Shown here in pieces: positions 39,601-48,582 of a stretch of 64,000 bases of DNA. The notes under the pieces are model-generated. The model searched no databases, was not told where the DNA came from, and saw only the letters and a program-made list of their open reading frames with translations. Within the stretch, counting starts at the first letter, position 1, and every line of letters starts with the position of its first letter. Origin of the DNA: Cryobacterium zongtaii (GTDB taxonomy: Bacteria; Actinomycetota; Actinomycetes; Actinomycetales; Microbacteriaceae); NCBI RefSeq assembly GCF_002909375.1, contig NZ_PPXD01000007.1, positions 186,001-250,000 on the forward strand, given 5' to 3'. The position numbers and the translations under genes were made by a program.

Positions 39601-39981
39601 TTCACCCTTGTTGATCGCTTCGAAGCTGGCGCCGATGAGCTCGACGTTGTACTTGGTGAGGATCCCGCGCTCGTGCAGGGCGATGGCCGCGTTGAGGGCC
39701 GTCTGGCCGCCCAGGGTCGGCAGGATCGCATCCGGACGCTCCTTGGCGATGATGGTCTCGAGGATCTCCGGGGTGATCGGCTCGATGTACGTCGCGTCGG
39801 CGAAGTCGGGGTCGGTCATGATGGTGGCCGGATTGGAGTTGACCAGGATGACCCGGACGCCCTCCTCGCGGAGGACCCGGCAGGCCTGGGTACCCGAGTA
39901 GTCGAACTCGCAGGCCTGACCGATGACGATCGGGCCGCTTCCGATGACGAGGACGCTGTTGATATCGTCGCGCTTGGGCAT
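36694..39981 (-). CDS. carB: Carbamoyl-phosphate synthase large subunit
   Basis: CarB makes carbamoyl phosphate from bicarbonate, ATP and ammonia delivered by CarA, for both pyrimidines and arginine. The 1095-residue protein has two ATP-grasp halves ([15 protein letters not shown] in the first, [20 protein letters not shown] in the second), the signature [20 protein letters not shown], and a C-terminal MGS-like allosteric domain (about the last 150 residues), where UMP or ornithine normally act. ATG 39981 is chosen for the conserved [17 protein letters not shown] start; it shares one base with the carA stop (TAATG). It ends overlapping pyrF. Confidence 0.99.
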   Translation of the reverse strand: MPKRDDINSVLVIGSGPIVIGQACEFDYSGTQACRVLREEGVRVILVNSNPATIMTDPDFADATYIEPITPEILETIIAKERPDAILPTLGGQTALNAAIALHERGILTKYNVELIGASFEAINKGEDRQIFKQLVLDAGADVAKSYIAHTVEEAVGFAEDLGYPLVVRPSFTMGGLGSGFAYTEAELRRIVGDGLHQSPTTEVLLEESILGWKEYELEMMRDTADNTVVVCSIENVDPVGVHTGDSITVAPALTLTDREYQKLRDIGIDIIRAVGVDTGGCNIQFAIDPANGRIIVIEMNPRVSRSSALASKATGFPIAKIAAKLALGYRLDEIPNDITKVTPASFEPTLDYVVVKVPRFAFEKFPKADQRLTTTMKSVGEAMAIGRNYASALQKALRSLEKRGSSFHWGAETRTVEELLEIAEVPTDGRIVTVQQALRKGATIEQLFAATKIDPWFLDQIVLINEIADAVAASDTLDTEILRTAKDHGFSDAQIGELRGFGEADVRKVRHILGVRPVFKTVDTCAGEFPALTPYHYSSYDQETEVVPSDRRKVVILGSGPNRIGQGVEFDYSCVHASFALSEAGYETIMINCNPETVSTDYDTSDRLYFEPLTLEDVLEIIHAESQSGELVGVVVQLGGQTALGLAKGLEAAGIPILGTSPTAIDLAEERGLFSGILADAGLLAPRNGVATDYSGAVVVAEEIGYPVLVRPSYVLGGRGMEIIYDSASLADYFTRMQGQGIIGPSHPLLVDRFLDDAIEIDVDAIYDGHELYIGGVMEHIEEAGVHSGDSSCTLPPVTLGRAEIDRVRDATLAIAQGIGVRGLLNVQFAIGAGVLYVLEANPRASRTVPFVAKALGITLAKAASLIMVGTTIAELKANGQLPLIDGSRVPMDSPVAVKEAVLPFNRFRTKEGLIVDSVLGPEMRSTGEVMGIDRDFPRAFAKSQLAAYGGIPLTGTVFVSVSDRDKRAVILPMLRLSQLGYTIMATEGTAEVLQRNGIGATVVAKFSEKADESVDTVVDLIRREEVQIVINTPNGRTARADGYEIRAAAVAGDLPLFTTIAELSAAVASIDSIRTGFEVTSLQEYAAKRAAAL

Positions 39982-41147
39982 TACTTGGCGTCTCCTGCTC
40001 CGGCGGCCGCGTGCGCGACCACCACATCCCTGAACCTGTCGAAAAGATAGTTGGCGTCGTGCGGGCCGGCCGCGGACTCCGGGTGGTACTGCACCGAGAA
40101 GGCCGGGATGTCCAGGCACCTGATGCCCTCGACGACCTGGTCGTTGAGGCTGTAGTGGCTGACCTCCACGCGGCCGAATCCGGTCGAGGATTCGCTGATG
40201 CCCTCGATGGGCATGTCCACGGCGAAGCCGTGGTTCTGCGAGGTGATCTCGACCCGGCCGGTGGCCTTGTCGAGCACCGGCTGGTTGATGCCGCGGTGGC
40301 CGAACGGCAGCTTGTAGGTGCCGAAGCCGAGGGCACGGCCCAGCAGCTGGTTGCCGAAGCAGATGCCGAAGTACGGCACGCCGGCGCGCATCACTTCCTG
40401 CAGCAGCGTCACGTGGGCGTCGCTGGCGGCGGGGTCACCGGGGCCGTTCGAGAAGAACAGGGCGGTCGGGTTCAGCGAGAGCACGTGCTCCGCGGTGATC
40501 GACTGCGGGAGCACCAGGACCTCGAAGCCGCGCTCGGCGAGGTAGTTGAGAGTAGAGGTCTTGACGCCGAGGTCGAGCACGGCGACAGAGCCGATGCGTT
40601 CGCCCTGCGCCGGAATCGAGTACGGCTCGACGGTGGAGACAGCGTCGGACAGGTTTCGGCCTCGCATGCTGGCCCCGCCGCGGACGAGTTCGAGCTGTTC
40701 GCCCTCGGAGAGCTCATAGCCGTCGCCGGAAAAGATGCCGCTGCGCATGGAACCCAGCGAGCGGATGTGCCGGGTGACGGCGCGGGTGTCGATGCCGCTG
40801 ATGCCCACGACCCCGTTCGACTCGAGGTCGGCGTCGAGGGTGCGCTGGGAGCGGAAGTTCGACGGTATTCTGGCGGGCTCGCGCACCACAAAACCGGAGA
40901 CCCAGATGCGGGAGGATTCCATGTCGTCGTCGTTGGCGCCGGTGTTACCGATGTGCGGCGCGGTCATCAGCACGATCTGGCCGGCGTAGGAGGGGTCGGT
41001 GAGAGTCTCCTGGTAGCCGGTCATGCCGGTGGCGAAGACGATCTCGCCGAGGGTCTGGCCGAGGCTGCCGTAGGCGCGTCCCACGTATCGGCTGCCGTCT
41101 TCGAGGACGAGTACGGCCGGGGCCGGTGTGGTTGTTGGGTAGCTCAC
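39981..41147 (-). CDS. carA: Carbamoyl-phosphate synthase small subunit
   Basis: CarA is the glutaminase subunit feeding ammonia to CarB. The 388-residue protein has the N-terminal domain ([40 protein letters not shown]) and the class I amidotransferase domain with the nucleophile in [14 protein letters not shown] (about residue 262) and the His-Glu pair in [11 protein letters not shown]. The start is GTG 41147, three bases after the stop of the upstream membrane-protein gene. Confidence 0.98.
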   Translation of the reverse strand: MSYPTTTPAPAVLVLEDGSRYVGRAYGSLGQTLGEIVFATGMTGYQETLTDPSYAGQIVLMTAPHIGNTGANDDDMESSRIWVSGFVVREPARIPSNFRSQRTLDADLESNGVVGISGIDTRAVTRHIRSLGSMRSGIFSGDGYELSEGEQLELVRGGASMRGRNLSDAVSTVEPYSIPAQGERIGSVAVLDLGVKTSTLNYLAERGFEVLVLPQSITAEHVLSLNPTALFFSNGPGDPAASDAHVTLLQEVMRAGVPYFGICFGNQLLGRALGFGTYKLPFGHRGINQPVLDKATGRVEITSQNHGFAVDMPIEGISESSTGFGRVEVSHYSLNDQVVEGIRCLDIPAFSVQYHPESAAGPHDANYLFDRFRDVVVAHAAAGAGDAK

Positions 41148-41150
41148 GGG

Positions 41151-41744
41151 CTACACCTCACTTTCTTCGGTGCCGAATTCTGTATTGCCAGGTTCTGTCG
41201 TGCCGGGTTCTGTCGTGCCGGGTTCTGCAGTGATAGATCTGATCGCTTCGGTGATGGCCCGCCGGTCGACGGGGTCGCTGAAACGGAAGTAGCTGTCGAC
41301 ACCGGTGGGGGTGTCGGGGTCCGTGGTGTCGACGCCAACAGAGTTCAGCCGCCAGCCGAGCAGCAGCAGGCCGCCGGGCTCGACCACCCGGTCGATGGCG
41401 ACGGTGGCGTCGGCGACGAGCTGCACGGCATCCGCCGGGATGAACAGTGCGGGCGAGCCGGCGAGTTCGAGCAGCACGCCCTGCTCGGTGACCGTCACGC
41501 CGCCGCGGGCACGGAAGCCGAGTCCGGGGATGTTCAGGCGTTCCAACGGTGTGTCGCGGGGGGTGGTGGCGACGTACAGGGCTGCGGCGGAGGCCAGTTC
41601 ACGGCCGCGATCGGCGGGCTGCAGGTAGCCGGCGGGCAGCGCGGCATCCCGCTTGGTGCGCCGGCGCCAGGAGCGCAGCATCAGGGCGAGGACGGCGAGG
41701 AGGACCAGCGCCGTGATGATCGTCGCGATCGTGCGGCTACTCAT
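41151..41744 (-). CDS. Membrane-anchored protein of the pyr operon, function unknown
   Basis: The 197-residue protein has one N-terminal membrane helix (TIATIITALVLLAVLALML, residues about 5-24), a basic stop-transfer RSWRRRTKRD, then a soluble beta-rich domain. That domain might resemble a PH-like fold, but I cannot confirm it. It ends in a low-complexity tail with three PGTTE-type repeats. A one-helix protein at this place between pyrC and carA is usual in actinobacteria, for example the Rv1382 position in Mycobacterium tuberculosis. ATG 41744 overlaps pyrC by 8 bases, so it is translated as part of the operon. No function is known; why a membrane protein sits here is open. Confidence 0.85.
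   Translation of the reverse strand: MSSRTIATIITALVLLAVLALMLRSWRRRTKRDAALPAGYLQPADRGRELASAAALYVATTPRDTPLERLNIPGLGFRARGGVTVTEQGVLLELAGSPALFIPADAVQLVADATVAIDRVVEPGGLLLLGWRLNSVGVDTTDPDTPTGVDSYFRFSDPVDRRAITEAIRSITAEPGTTEPGTTEPGNTEFGTEESEV
41186..41230 (-). repeat. Three tandem 15-bp repeats in the membrane-protein gene
   Basis: Units TGCCAGGTTCTGTCG, TGCCGGGTTCTGTCG and TGCCGGGTTCTGCAG lie head to tail and encode the PGTTE/PGNTE repeats at the C-terminus. The unit keeps the frame, so copy number may vary between strains. Confidence 0.9.
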
Positions 41745-43083
41745 GGGCGCCCCGTACCAACGGACCCCGGGCGGCTTCGATCTGGGCCGTACTCTGCAGC
41801 ACGCCGTCGAGCACGGTGGCATAACCGCGGTGAAAGGTGGCCAGCACCTGGCCGGGCAGCGTCATCTGAAGGTAGGGAGAGTTGACGCCCTTGCCGATCA
41901 GATTCTCACGGCCGAACACCCGGCGGGCGCTCGGGTCGTAGAGGGTGAGTTCGGCGGGGGCGCCGACAGTGAGCTGTTGGCCCTGGCCATGGATGCGCCC
42001 GATCCGGGCCGGGGTCGTCGACATCACCCTGACGAGGTCGCTCCAGCCGAGGAACCCGGTCTCCACCACGGCGGCGTGGGCCACCGACAGGGCGGATTCG
42101 AGGCCGACCATGCCGTTTGCGGCGGCGTCCCATTCACAGTCCTTGGACTCGACGGGGTGCGGGGCGTGGTCGGTGGCGATGATGTCGATGGTGCCGTCGG
42201 CCAGACCCTGGCGCAGGGCTTCGACGTCTTCGCGGCGGCGGAGCGGCGGGTTCACCTTGTAGCGGGCGTCGTAGCCGGCCACGAGTTCCTCGGTGAGCAG
42301 CAGGTGGTGCGGGGTGACCTCCGCGGTCACATTGATGCCGCGGGCCTTGGCCCAACGCACCACGTCGACGGCACCGGCGGTGGAAAGGTGGCAGACGTGC
42401 AGGCGCGAACCCACGTGTTCGGCCAGCAGTACGTCGCGGGCGATGATCGATTCCTCGGCGACGGCGGGCCAGCCGGTGAGGCCGAGCTCGCTGGAGAGGG
42501 CGCCCTCGTTCATTTGTGCGCCAACCGTGAGGCGCGGTTCCTGGGAGTGCTGGGCGACGACACCGTCGAAGGCCTTGACGTACTCGAGGGCCCGGCGCAT
42601 CAGGAGCGGGTCGGAGACGCAGAAGCCGTCGTCGGAGAAGACCCGCACATTGGCGCGGCTTGCGGCCATGGCGCCGAATTCGGCGAGGCGTTCACCGGCC
42701 AGGCCGACGGTGACGGCACCGATCGGCTGCACGGTCACGTAGCCGGCGCTCTCCCCCAGCGCGAGCACCTGCTCGACGACGCCGGCGGTGTCCTGCACGG
42801 GTGAGGTGTTCGCCATGGCGAATACCGTGGTGAACCCGCCGATGGCTGCCGCCTGGCTGCCTGTGAGCACGGTTTCGCTCTGCTCGTAGCCGGGTTCGCG
42901 GAGGTGCGTGTGCAGGTCGACCAGGCCGGGCAGTGCGAGGAGCCCGTCGGCGTCGATGACGGTCGCGCCGGCATCCGACAGCTGGGTGCCGGTCGCGGTG
43001 ATGACACCGTCGGCCAGCAGCAGGTCGGTGGTGGTTCCGTCGCTCAGCTGTGCTCCACGCACAAGGTAGCGTTCGCTCGACAT
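41737..43083 (-). CDS. pyrC: Dihydroorotase
   Basis: PyrC reversibly cyclises carbamoyl aspartate to dihydroorotate. The 448-residue amidohydrolase has the zinc motif LVDLHTHLREPGYEQ (His58, His60), the metal histidine in VAQHSQEPRL, LHVCHLSTAGAVDVV, and the catalytic Asp in IIATDHAPHPVESK. It is the class I type. It begins one base after pyrB ends, at ATG 43083, and overlaps the next gene by 8 bases. Confidence 0.98.
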   Translation of the reverse strand: MSSERYLVRGAQLSDGTTTDLLLADGVITATGTQLSDAGATVIDADGLLALPGLVDLHTHLREPGYEQSETVLTGSQAAAIGGFTTVFAMANTSPVQDTAGVVEQVLALGESAGYVTVQPIGAVTVGLAGERLAEFGAMAASRANVRVFSDDGFCVSDPLLMRRALEYVKAFDGVVAQHSQEPRLTVGAQMNEGALSSELGLTGWPAVAEESIIARDVLLAEHVGSRLHVCHLSTAGAVDVVRWAKARGINVTAEVTPHHLLLTEELVAGYDARYKVNPPLRRREDVEALRQGLADGTIDIIATDHAPHPVESKDCEWDAAANGMVGLESALSVAHAAVVETGFLGWSDLVRVMSTTPARIGRIHGQGQQLTVGAPAELTLYDPSARRVFGRENLIGKGVNSPYLQMTLPGQVLATFHRGYATVLDGVLQSTAQIEAARGPLVRGAHE

Positions 43084-43084
43084 T

Positions 43085-44035
43085 TCAGTGATCCTCTCGG
43101 TCGCCCGATAACAACAGGTACAGCGCGGCCATGCGCACTGATACCCCGTTTGCGACCTGTTCGCGCACGGTGGACCGGTCGGAGTCGGCCGCGGCGGAGG
43201 AGATCTCCAGGCCGCGATTCATCGGTCCGGGGTGCATGACAATGCTATGCGACGACAGCCGGGCGAATCGCTCGTCGTCCAGCCCCCAGCGGCGGGAGTA
43301 CTCCCGGCTGTTCGGGAAGAACGCGGCGTTCATCCGCTCGGCCTGGATGCGCAGCATCATCACCACATCGGGGCCGGCGTCGATGGCCGCGTCGAGGTCG
43401 TAGCCGATACCGGCCGGCCAGGCCGACGTATCGGCGGGCACCAGGGTGGGCGGGGCGATGAAGGTGACGTGTGCGCCGAGGGTGTTCAGCAGCCACAGGT
43501 TGGAGCGGGCGACCCTGGAGTGCAGGATGTCGCCGACGATGGTGACGGTGACGCCGTCGAGCCCGCGGCCGCGGGAGGCCCCATCGTGCAGGCGGCGGCG
43601 GATGGTGAATGCGTCGAGCAAGGCCTGGGTGGGATGTTCGTGGGTACCGTCGCCGGCGTTGATGATGCCGGCGTCGATCCAGCCGCTGCCGGCCAGCACC
43701 TGCGGGGCTCCTGACGCGGGGTGCCGGATGACGACGCCGTCAGCGCCCATGGCGGCGAGGGTCTGGGCGGTGTCCTTGAGGCTTTCGCCCTTGGAGACGC
43801 TGGAGCCCTTGGCACTGAAGTTGATCACGTCGGCGCTGAGTCGCTTGGCGGCGGCCTCGAAGGAGATGCGGGTGCGGGTGGAGTCCTCGAAGAAGAGGTT
43901 CACCACGGTCTTGCCGCGCAGGGTCGGGAGTTTCTTGACCTCCCGGTTGGCCACATCGGCCATGTCTTCGGCGATGTCGAGCAGGCTGATGGCCTCGTCG
44001 CGGCTGAGCGCCTTGGTGGAGAGCAGGTGCCTCAT
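43085..44035 (-). CDS. pyrB: Aspartate carbamoyltransferase catalytic subunit
   Basis: PyrB joins carbamoyl phosphate and aspartate, the committed step of pyrimidine synthesis. The 316-residue protein shows the carbamoyl phosphate site [15 protein letters not shown] (residues 48-62), [14 protein letters not shown] and the aspartate-loop region. No pyrI regulatory subunit is present, so control is probably through PyrR. The ATG overlaps the pyrR stop by four bases. Confidence 0.99.
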   Translation of the reverse strand: MRHLLSTKALSRDEAISLLDIAEDMADVANREVKKLPTLRGKTVVNLFFEDSTRTRISFEAAAKRLSADVINFSAKGSSVSKGESLKDTAQTLAAMGADGVVIRHPASGAPQVLAGSGWIDAGIINAGDGTHEHPTQALLDAFTIRRRLHDGASRGRGLDGVTVTIVGDILHSRVARSNLWLLNTLGAHVTFIAPPTLVPADTSAWPAGIGYDLDAAIDAGPDVVMMLRIQAERMNAAFFPNSREYSRRWGLDDERFARLSSHSIVMHPGPMNRGLEISSAAADSDRSTVREQVANGVSVRMAALYLLLSGDREDH

Positions 44036-44577
44036 GACTCCATTCCTCCCTCAATGCTGACGAACTCATCGCCGTCGACCTCGGTGACGTGCACGTTGAT
44101 GCGTTCGTGCGTGGCGCTGGGCAGGTTCTTGCCCACGAAGTCGGCGCGGATCGGCAGCTCGCGGTGGCCGCGGTCCACCAGGACGGCCAGCCGCACGACG
44201 CTGGGGCGGCCGTGGTCGCCGAGGGCGTCCAGGGCGGCGCGGATGGTGCGGCCCGAGTAGAGCACGTCGTCGACCAGGACCACGGTGGCACCGTCGATGC
44301 TGCCCGGCACCTGGGTGGGCGCGGGGGTACGGGTGCGGGTGTGCGCGAGGTCGTCACGGTACATGGTCACGTCGAGAGAGCCGACGCGCACGGCGGCGGA
44401 TGCCGGTTCGATGCGCTGGATGATCTCGGCTATCCGCTGGGCGAGGGCCACTCCCCTGGTGGGGATGCCCAGAATGACCAGGTTCTCGCTTCCACGATTG
44501 GACTCCAGGATCTCGTGCGAGATCCGAGTCAACGCTCGGGTGATGTCAGCCTGGGTGAGCACGGTGCGCTCCGTCAA
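44032..44577 (-). CDS. pyrR: Bifunctional pyr operon regulator / uracil phosphoribosyltransferase
   Basis: PyrR senses UMP and binds the pyr leader RNA; it also has weak uracil phosphoribosyltransferase activity. The 181-residue protein has [16 protein letters not shown] and the PRPP-binding motif [18 protein letters not shown] (about residues 99-116). The start is TTG 44577, with GGAGG five bases upstream. Directly before that site is a hairpin whose loop fits the PyrR recognition loop, so PyrR most likely represses translation of its own operon. It heads pyrR-pyrB-pyrC-membrane protein-carA-carB-pyrF. Confidence 0.98.
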   Translation of the reverse strand: MTERTVLTQADITRALTRISHEILESNRGSENLVILGIPTRGVALAQRIAEIIQRIEPASAAVRVGSLDVTMYRDDLAHTRTRTPAPTQVPGSIDGATVVLVDDVLYSGRTIRAALDALGDHGRPSVVRLAVLVDRGHRELPIRADFVGKNLPSATHERINVHVTEVDGDEFVSIEGGMES

Positions 44578-44580
44578 ACC

Positions 44581-44607
44581 GACCTCCTTTCCCGTCTCAC
44601 AGGACGG
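44581..44607 (-). promoter_or_regulatory. PyrR-binding hairpin with adjacent Shine-Dalgarno of pyrR
   Basis: On the minus strand CCGTC and GACGG pair around the loop CTGTGA, which matches the CNGNGA core recognised by PyrR. The stem is followed at once by GGAAAGGAGGTC, the pyrR ribosome binding site. There is no following terminator/antiterminator pair. This is the arrangement described for mycobacteria, in which UMP-bound PyrR covers the start region and blocks translation. Confidence 0.82.
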
Positions 44608-44697
44608 CTCTTAAAGTAGGTCATTAGTACCTTTAGACCCTAGCATCCCCGCCCCGGAACCTTCGGCAGTGTCGGTGGTAGGTGAGACGATCTCATC

Positions 44698-46323
44698 ATG
44701 AGCAACCCCGACCAGGCAGTACCGCCCGCTCCGGATGATGACGACCGCTCTCCGGAGTCCGCTCCACCTGGCTCCACCCCCTCCCCTGTCAACCCGACCG
44801 CTTTCGAGCCGCACGTCCCCAACCCATCCCTGGACGAGTTGGTCTGCTCGGAGCTGGCCCGCCGCACCGAGCTGATCGCGGCCGAGGCCCGCGCCATCGC
44901 CATCGCGCAGGCCCGGCAGGCCGAGTTCCTCGTCGCCCTGCAGGGCTGGAGCGAGGACCCGCACGTCTCCTCGCGCCTGCGCGGCAACCCGGAGAGCATC
45001 CGGCTGGCCGACGTGAACGCGGCCACCCTGACCGAGGACCAAGCCCGCGCGGCCGCCCATAGCCGGTGGGAGGACCGGGACGTGGCCCGCCGCACGATTG
45101 TCAGCGAGACCGCCTGCCTGTTGCGCCTGTCCGAGCGCACCGTGGAGCGCCTGATGGACCAGTCCCTCTGGCTCATGGCCACCCCGGCGACCTTCGAGGC
45201 CCTCTCGACCGGAGAGATCAGCTATCGACACGCGACCGCGCTCGTCGACCAGATGCGCACCCTGCCGATGGAGGACCAGGCGGCGTTCGAAGAGAAGGTG
45301 CTGCCGGAGGCCAAGCGCCTGCCGGTGGGCCGATTCATCGATAAGGCCCGCCGGCTACGGGAACGGCTGCACCCGGAGTCGATCGTGACCCGCAGCACGA
45401 ACGCCCTCGCCGAACGGCACAGCCGCTGGGAGGCCGCCCCGGATGGGATGGGCTGGTTGCACTGGTACGGCACCGCCCACGACACCAAGGCCGCCTACGA
45501 CCGGATCAACGGCATCGCCGTGAAGCTGAAGAAGACCGGCAACCCGGCGCCGGCCGACACCGCGTCCGACACCGCCGGCAGCGGAAGCGGCACCGCATTC
45601 GGCCTCAGCCCAGACGCCGCGGAAGAGCTCCCGACCCGCACCCTCGACCAGCTCCGCGCCGACATCACCGCCGCCCTGTTGCTGGACGGCATCACGCCCG
45701 ACGGGATGGGCGCCGGCATCCGCGGCACGGTCATGGTCACCGTGCCCGTGCTGACCCTGCTGGGCTTGGACGAGGAACCCGGCACTCTCGAGGGGTACGG
45801 GCCCATCTCTCCCGAGGTCGCGCGGGAGATCGCCGGGCACGCGCCGAGCTTCACCCGGCTGCTGACCCACCCGGAGACCGGGGTGATGCTCTCGCTGGGC
45901 AAGACCCAGCACAAGAACACCAAGGCCATGAAGAAATACCTGCGGGTGCGCGACGAAACCTGCCGGTTCCCGGGCTGTTCCCGACCCGCGGTGACCAGCG
46001 ACGTCGACCACACCGCCCCCTGGGCCGGCGGCGGCAGCACCGACTGCGACAACCTCGCCCACCTCTGCGAACCCCACCACCGACTCAAACACCTCAGCCA
46101 GTGGCGGGTCACGCAGGAACCCGGCGGGATCCTGCACTGGACTTCCCCCGGGAAACGCAGCTATCGCACCGACCCGGCCAACCCGATGGGACCACCCCGA
46201 CCCCGACCACCGGTCGTGGGGCCGAAAACCCGGAAGCGGCCCGCCGACGAGAGTTACCTGATGCCCCGGCAGCGGCCGAGTCGGAAGCCGACCCCACCGG
46301 TGCCCGAGAACCCACCGTTCTAA
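44698..46323 (+). CDS. DUF222 / HNH endonuclease domain protein (13E12 family)
   Basis: The 541-residue protein has a Pro-rich N-terminus and the actinobacterial DUF222 domain (about residues 45-370). An HNH nuclease domain lies near residues 420-462, with CRFPGCSRPAVTSDVDHTAP, then GGSTDCDNLAHLCEPHH; the cysteine pairs should hold zinc and the DH and HH residues form the active site. A Pro/Arg-rich tail follows. Such proteins occur in many copies per actinobacterial genome and some move with mobile elements, but their role is unknown. It is transcribed away from pyrR. ATG 44698 has no clear Shine-Dalgarno and no TANNNT at leaderless spacing, so its promoter is unassigned. Confidence 0.9.
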   Translation: MSNPDQAVPPAPDDDDRSPESAPPGSTPSPVNPTAFEPHVPNPSLDELVCSELARRTELIAAEARAIAIAQARQAEFLVALQGWSEDPHVSSRLRGNPESIRLADVNAATLTEDQARAAAHSRWEDRDVARRTIVSETACLLRLSERTVERLMDQSLWLMATPATFEALSTGEISYRHATALVDQMRTLPMEDQAAFEEKVLPEAKRLPVGRFIDKARRLRERLHPESIVTRSTNALAERHSRWEAAPDGMGWLHWYGTAHDTKAAYDRINGIAVKLKKTGNPAPADTASDTAGSGSGTAFGLSPDAAEELPTRTLDQLRADITAALLLDGITPDGMGAGIRGTVMVTVPVLTLLGLDEEPGTLEGYGPISPEVAREIAGHAPSFTRLLTHPETGVMLSLGKTQHKNTKAMKKYLRVRDETCRFPGCSRPAVTSDVDHTAPWAGGGSTDCDNLAHLCEPHHRLKHLSQWRVTQEPGGILHWTSPGKRSYRTDPANPMGPPRPRPPVVGPKTRKRPADESYLMPRQRPSRKPTPPVPENPPF

Positions 46324-46465
46324 GGCCCACAAGCCCGCGCTCGTTGAAGCGGATGTCTCGATGCGTCGCAGACCTCGCGCAACCACCTCGGGGTGACTAC
46401 CCTGCCTTGCGACACAACTCCGCGATCTGCGATGCAGCGCGCCCGTGGCGCCAGGAGGTGATTTG

Positions 46466-47557
46466 ATGAGCCCCGCTGACAACGACCGTCCTCAGGATCG
46501 GCACGGTGACCCACCCGACGACCAGCGTCCGGTTCCGGCTGACGACCCGGCGAACGATGTACCCGTCGACCCGATGGTGGACGCAGCCGGTGACGTCCCA
46601 ACCGCCGAACCTGAACCTGCCGGCACCCACCGTCAGAACCGGCGCGAAGCCACCGGGCATGCATCGACGGCCAGGTCCGAGTCGCGGGAACCCTCGAACG
46701 TCGACTCGGAGGTCGGCGCTCCGGCCGGACCCATCAGCTTCGTGCGGCGACGCGAGATCGAGGCCGTGCACGATGAGATCGAGCTCACCACGGCCGACGC
46801 GGCCCGCACCCTCGTCGGCGTGAAGAAATATCGTGAGGCCCTGTTCGCGAACTATTTCCGTGCGCGTGCGCCCTTCGTCGTGACCTGGCCGGATAACCTC
46901 TACATCCCTGCCGACGCCGACTATCGCACCTATTGGAGTTCACCGGCCCCCGACGATCATCGCTTTCGGTATCGGTGGGCGAACGGCCGCGACGGGCAGC
47001 CGGATGGCAGCGACGCGTCGGAGAAGACCGGACGACTGTTCAGCTGGGTGAACGCCTCCGCGATGGACTCCGGTGATATCGGGTTCGCCGGAACCGGGGT
47101 GACGCTCGTGCCCCGGGCCAGCCTCTCGTCGGTGACGGTCACGGCCTCGGTAGACCTGGTAGCCGAGAGCCGGTGGTGGTTCCTGCCGGCCGGACCGATC
47201 GGTTTCGCGGCCTTCTCGTACCGGGGCACCGCGTATGTCGCCGGTTGGGAGATCGACCCGATCACCGGGGCCTGGGAGCTGCTGAGCCCGTTCGGCTCTC
47301 GGACCCTCTTTGCTTTCGACGAGAGCGGCAAGGGTGGTTCGGCGATCAGTTCACAACGGCATGCCTTCACCGACCTCTCGGTGACCCTCCAGCTGCGCGG
47401 GTCCAGGACCTACGCGATCGGCGTGGCCCTGGAGGCGCAGATCTCGTTGGAGTGCCGCGACAAGTCGGGGACCCCCTATCGGCCCCAGCCCGGCGACGAC
47501 GTGAAGCTCTGGGCGTCGATCGCCGGTATGGTTCCGAGCATCACCCTGGCCACCTGA
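46466..47557 (+). CDS. Hypothetical protein with disordered N-terminus and beta-rich C-terminal domain
   Basis: I do not recognise this 363-residue protein. Residues 1-90 are rich in Asp, Pro, Arg and Glu and look disordered. A soluble domain follows: a helical piece (RREIEAVHDEIELTTADAAR), then a Tyr/Trp-rich beta region (ARAPFVVTWPDNLYIPADAD), and later a strand-rich part with SYRGTAYVAGWEIDPITGAW. There is no signal peptide or membrane helix. ATG 46466 has a strong AGGAGG seven bases upstream, better than its neighbours. It follows the HNH gene by 142 bases on the same strand and converges with the thioredoxin-like gene with only eight bases between stop codons. It may be a lineage-specific accessory gene. 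Confidence 0.75.
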   Translation: MSPADNDRPQDRHGDPPDDQRPVPADDPANDVPVDPMVDAAGDVPTAEPEPAGTHRQNRREATGHASTARSESREPSNVDSEVGAPAGPISFVRRREIEAVHDEIELTTADAARTLVGVKKYREALFANYFRARAPFVVTWPDNLYIPADADYRTYWSSPAPDDHRFRYRWANGRDGQPDGSDASEKTGRLFSWVNASAMDSGDIGFAGTGVTLVPRASLSSVTVTASVDLVAESRWWFLPAGPIGFAAFSYRGTAYVAGWEIDPITGAWELLSPFGSRTLFAFDESGKGGSAISSQRHAFTDLSVTLQLRGSRTYAIGVALEAQISLECRDKSGTPYRPQPGDDVKLWASIAGMVPSITLAT

Positions 47558-47565
47558 ACGGCAGG

Positions 47566-48564
47566 CTAGCTGGTCACGCCCAGGATGGCGTCGGCGAGAG
47601 CCTGCGGGTCGCCGATCGGGCCGTCGTACTGAACTCCGTCGATCAGGACGGTGGGCGTGCCCTGGATCGACGCGATCTCAGCGCCGGGGATCGGGCCGGT
47701 CAGCGCGGCATCCGTGTTCTGCTGCGACCAGGCGTGATACTGCTCGCCCGTGACGCACTCGGCGATGGACGAGCCGCCGTCGGACAACGCCACGAGTTCA
47801 TCGTCGCTGAGGCCGGTGGTGCCCTCGGTCGGCTGATTCGCGAACAGCGCGGCCAGGTAGTCGAGGGTGGACTCGGGGTTGATCGAGGCTTCGCAGGTCA
47901 GCGCGGCGGACGCCCGCGTGGAGTACTCGCTGCCCTGCGAGGCTTCGTCGAGGAAGGTCAGCGAGTGCAGTCGCAGGGTGATGCTGCCGTCCTCGACCAG
48001 GGCAGCCAGGGTGTCTCCGTTGGCGATGTCGAACTGGCCGCAGTACGGGCACATCGGATCGATGTACAGGTCGACGACAGTGCTTCCGGTGCCGACGAGG
48101 AGGTAACCCTCGTCGAAGTAGGCGGCACCGATCTGACCGGTCGGCCCCGAAGTCGACTCGGATGTCACCGACGAGGTGGCGCCGGCGACAGCGGTGACGA
48201 ACGCACCCATCGCCGCCGTGAAGAACACGAGCACCACGAGCAGGACCGCCGTGAGGCCGATGCTCGCGTAACCGAGTACGAGCCCGGCGATGGCGAGACC
48301 CTTGCCGGCCTCGCCGGTGCGCTTGATCTGGCTGAGCGCGATGTGCCCGGTGATCACGGCTGCGATGTTGCAGCAGAATCCGGTCACCAACGCCACGATC
48401 GCGAGGGTGTTCGTGCGCGGCGCAACGGGTCCGGCGTACGGGGTGGTGGGCGCGATGGAGGGCGGAGCCTTGTACGGCGCAGGCGCCGCCGGCTGGTCTC
48501 CCGGGTTACCGGCGGGGTACTCGCCAGTGTTTGCGTCGGTGGTCCCGTCGGTGCGTTCCGTCAT
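47566..48564 (-). CDS. DUF4190 plus thioredoxin-fold (DsbA-like) membrane protein
   Basis: The 332-residue protein has three parts. A Pro-rich N-terminus (about 50 residues) comes first. A two-helix DUF4190 membrane domain follows at residues 52-120 (NTLAIVALVTGFCCNIAAVI; GLAIAGLVLGYASIGLTAVL). A DsbA/thioredoxin-4 domain has the active site DPMCPYCGQF near residue 170 and the cis-Pro region IQGTPTVLIDGVQYDG. The soluble domain is predicted to be outside the membrane, where it would oxidise or isomerise disulphides in exported proteins. The start has GGGAG five bases upstream. It sits between accessory genes and nusB, and no redox partner is adjacent. Confidence 0.88.
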   Translation of the reverse strand: MTERTDGTTDANTGEYPAGNPGDQPAAPAPYKAPPSIAPTTPYAGPVAPRTNTLAIVALVTGFCCNIAAVITGHIALSQIKRTGEAGKGLAIAGLVLGYASIGLTAVLLVVLVFFTAAMGAFVTAVAGATSSVTSESTSGPTGQIGAAYFDEGYLLVGTGSTVVDLYIDPMCPYCGQFDIANGDTLAALVEDGSITLRLHSLTFLDEASQGSEYSTRASAALTCEASINPESTLDYLAALFANQPTEGTTGLSDDELVALSDGGSSIAECVTGEQYHAWSQQNTDAALTGPIPGAEIASIQGTPTVLIDGVQYDGPIGDPQALADAILGVTS

Positions 48565-48582
48565 GTTCTCCCCCTCATGAAT

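Noticed and set aside
45355-46482. A 375-codon minus-strand open frame opposite the HNH gene
   Set aside because: The HNH and DUF222 motifs are clear on the plus strand; the antisense frame is composition-driven.
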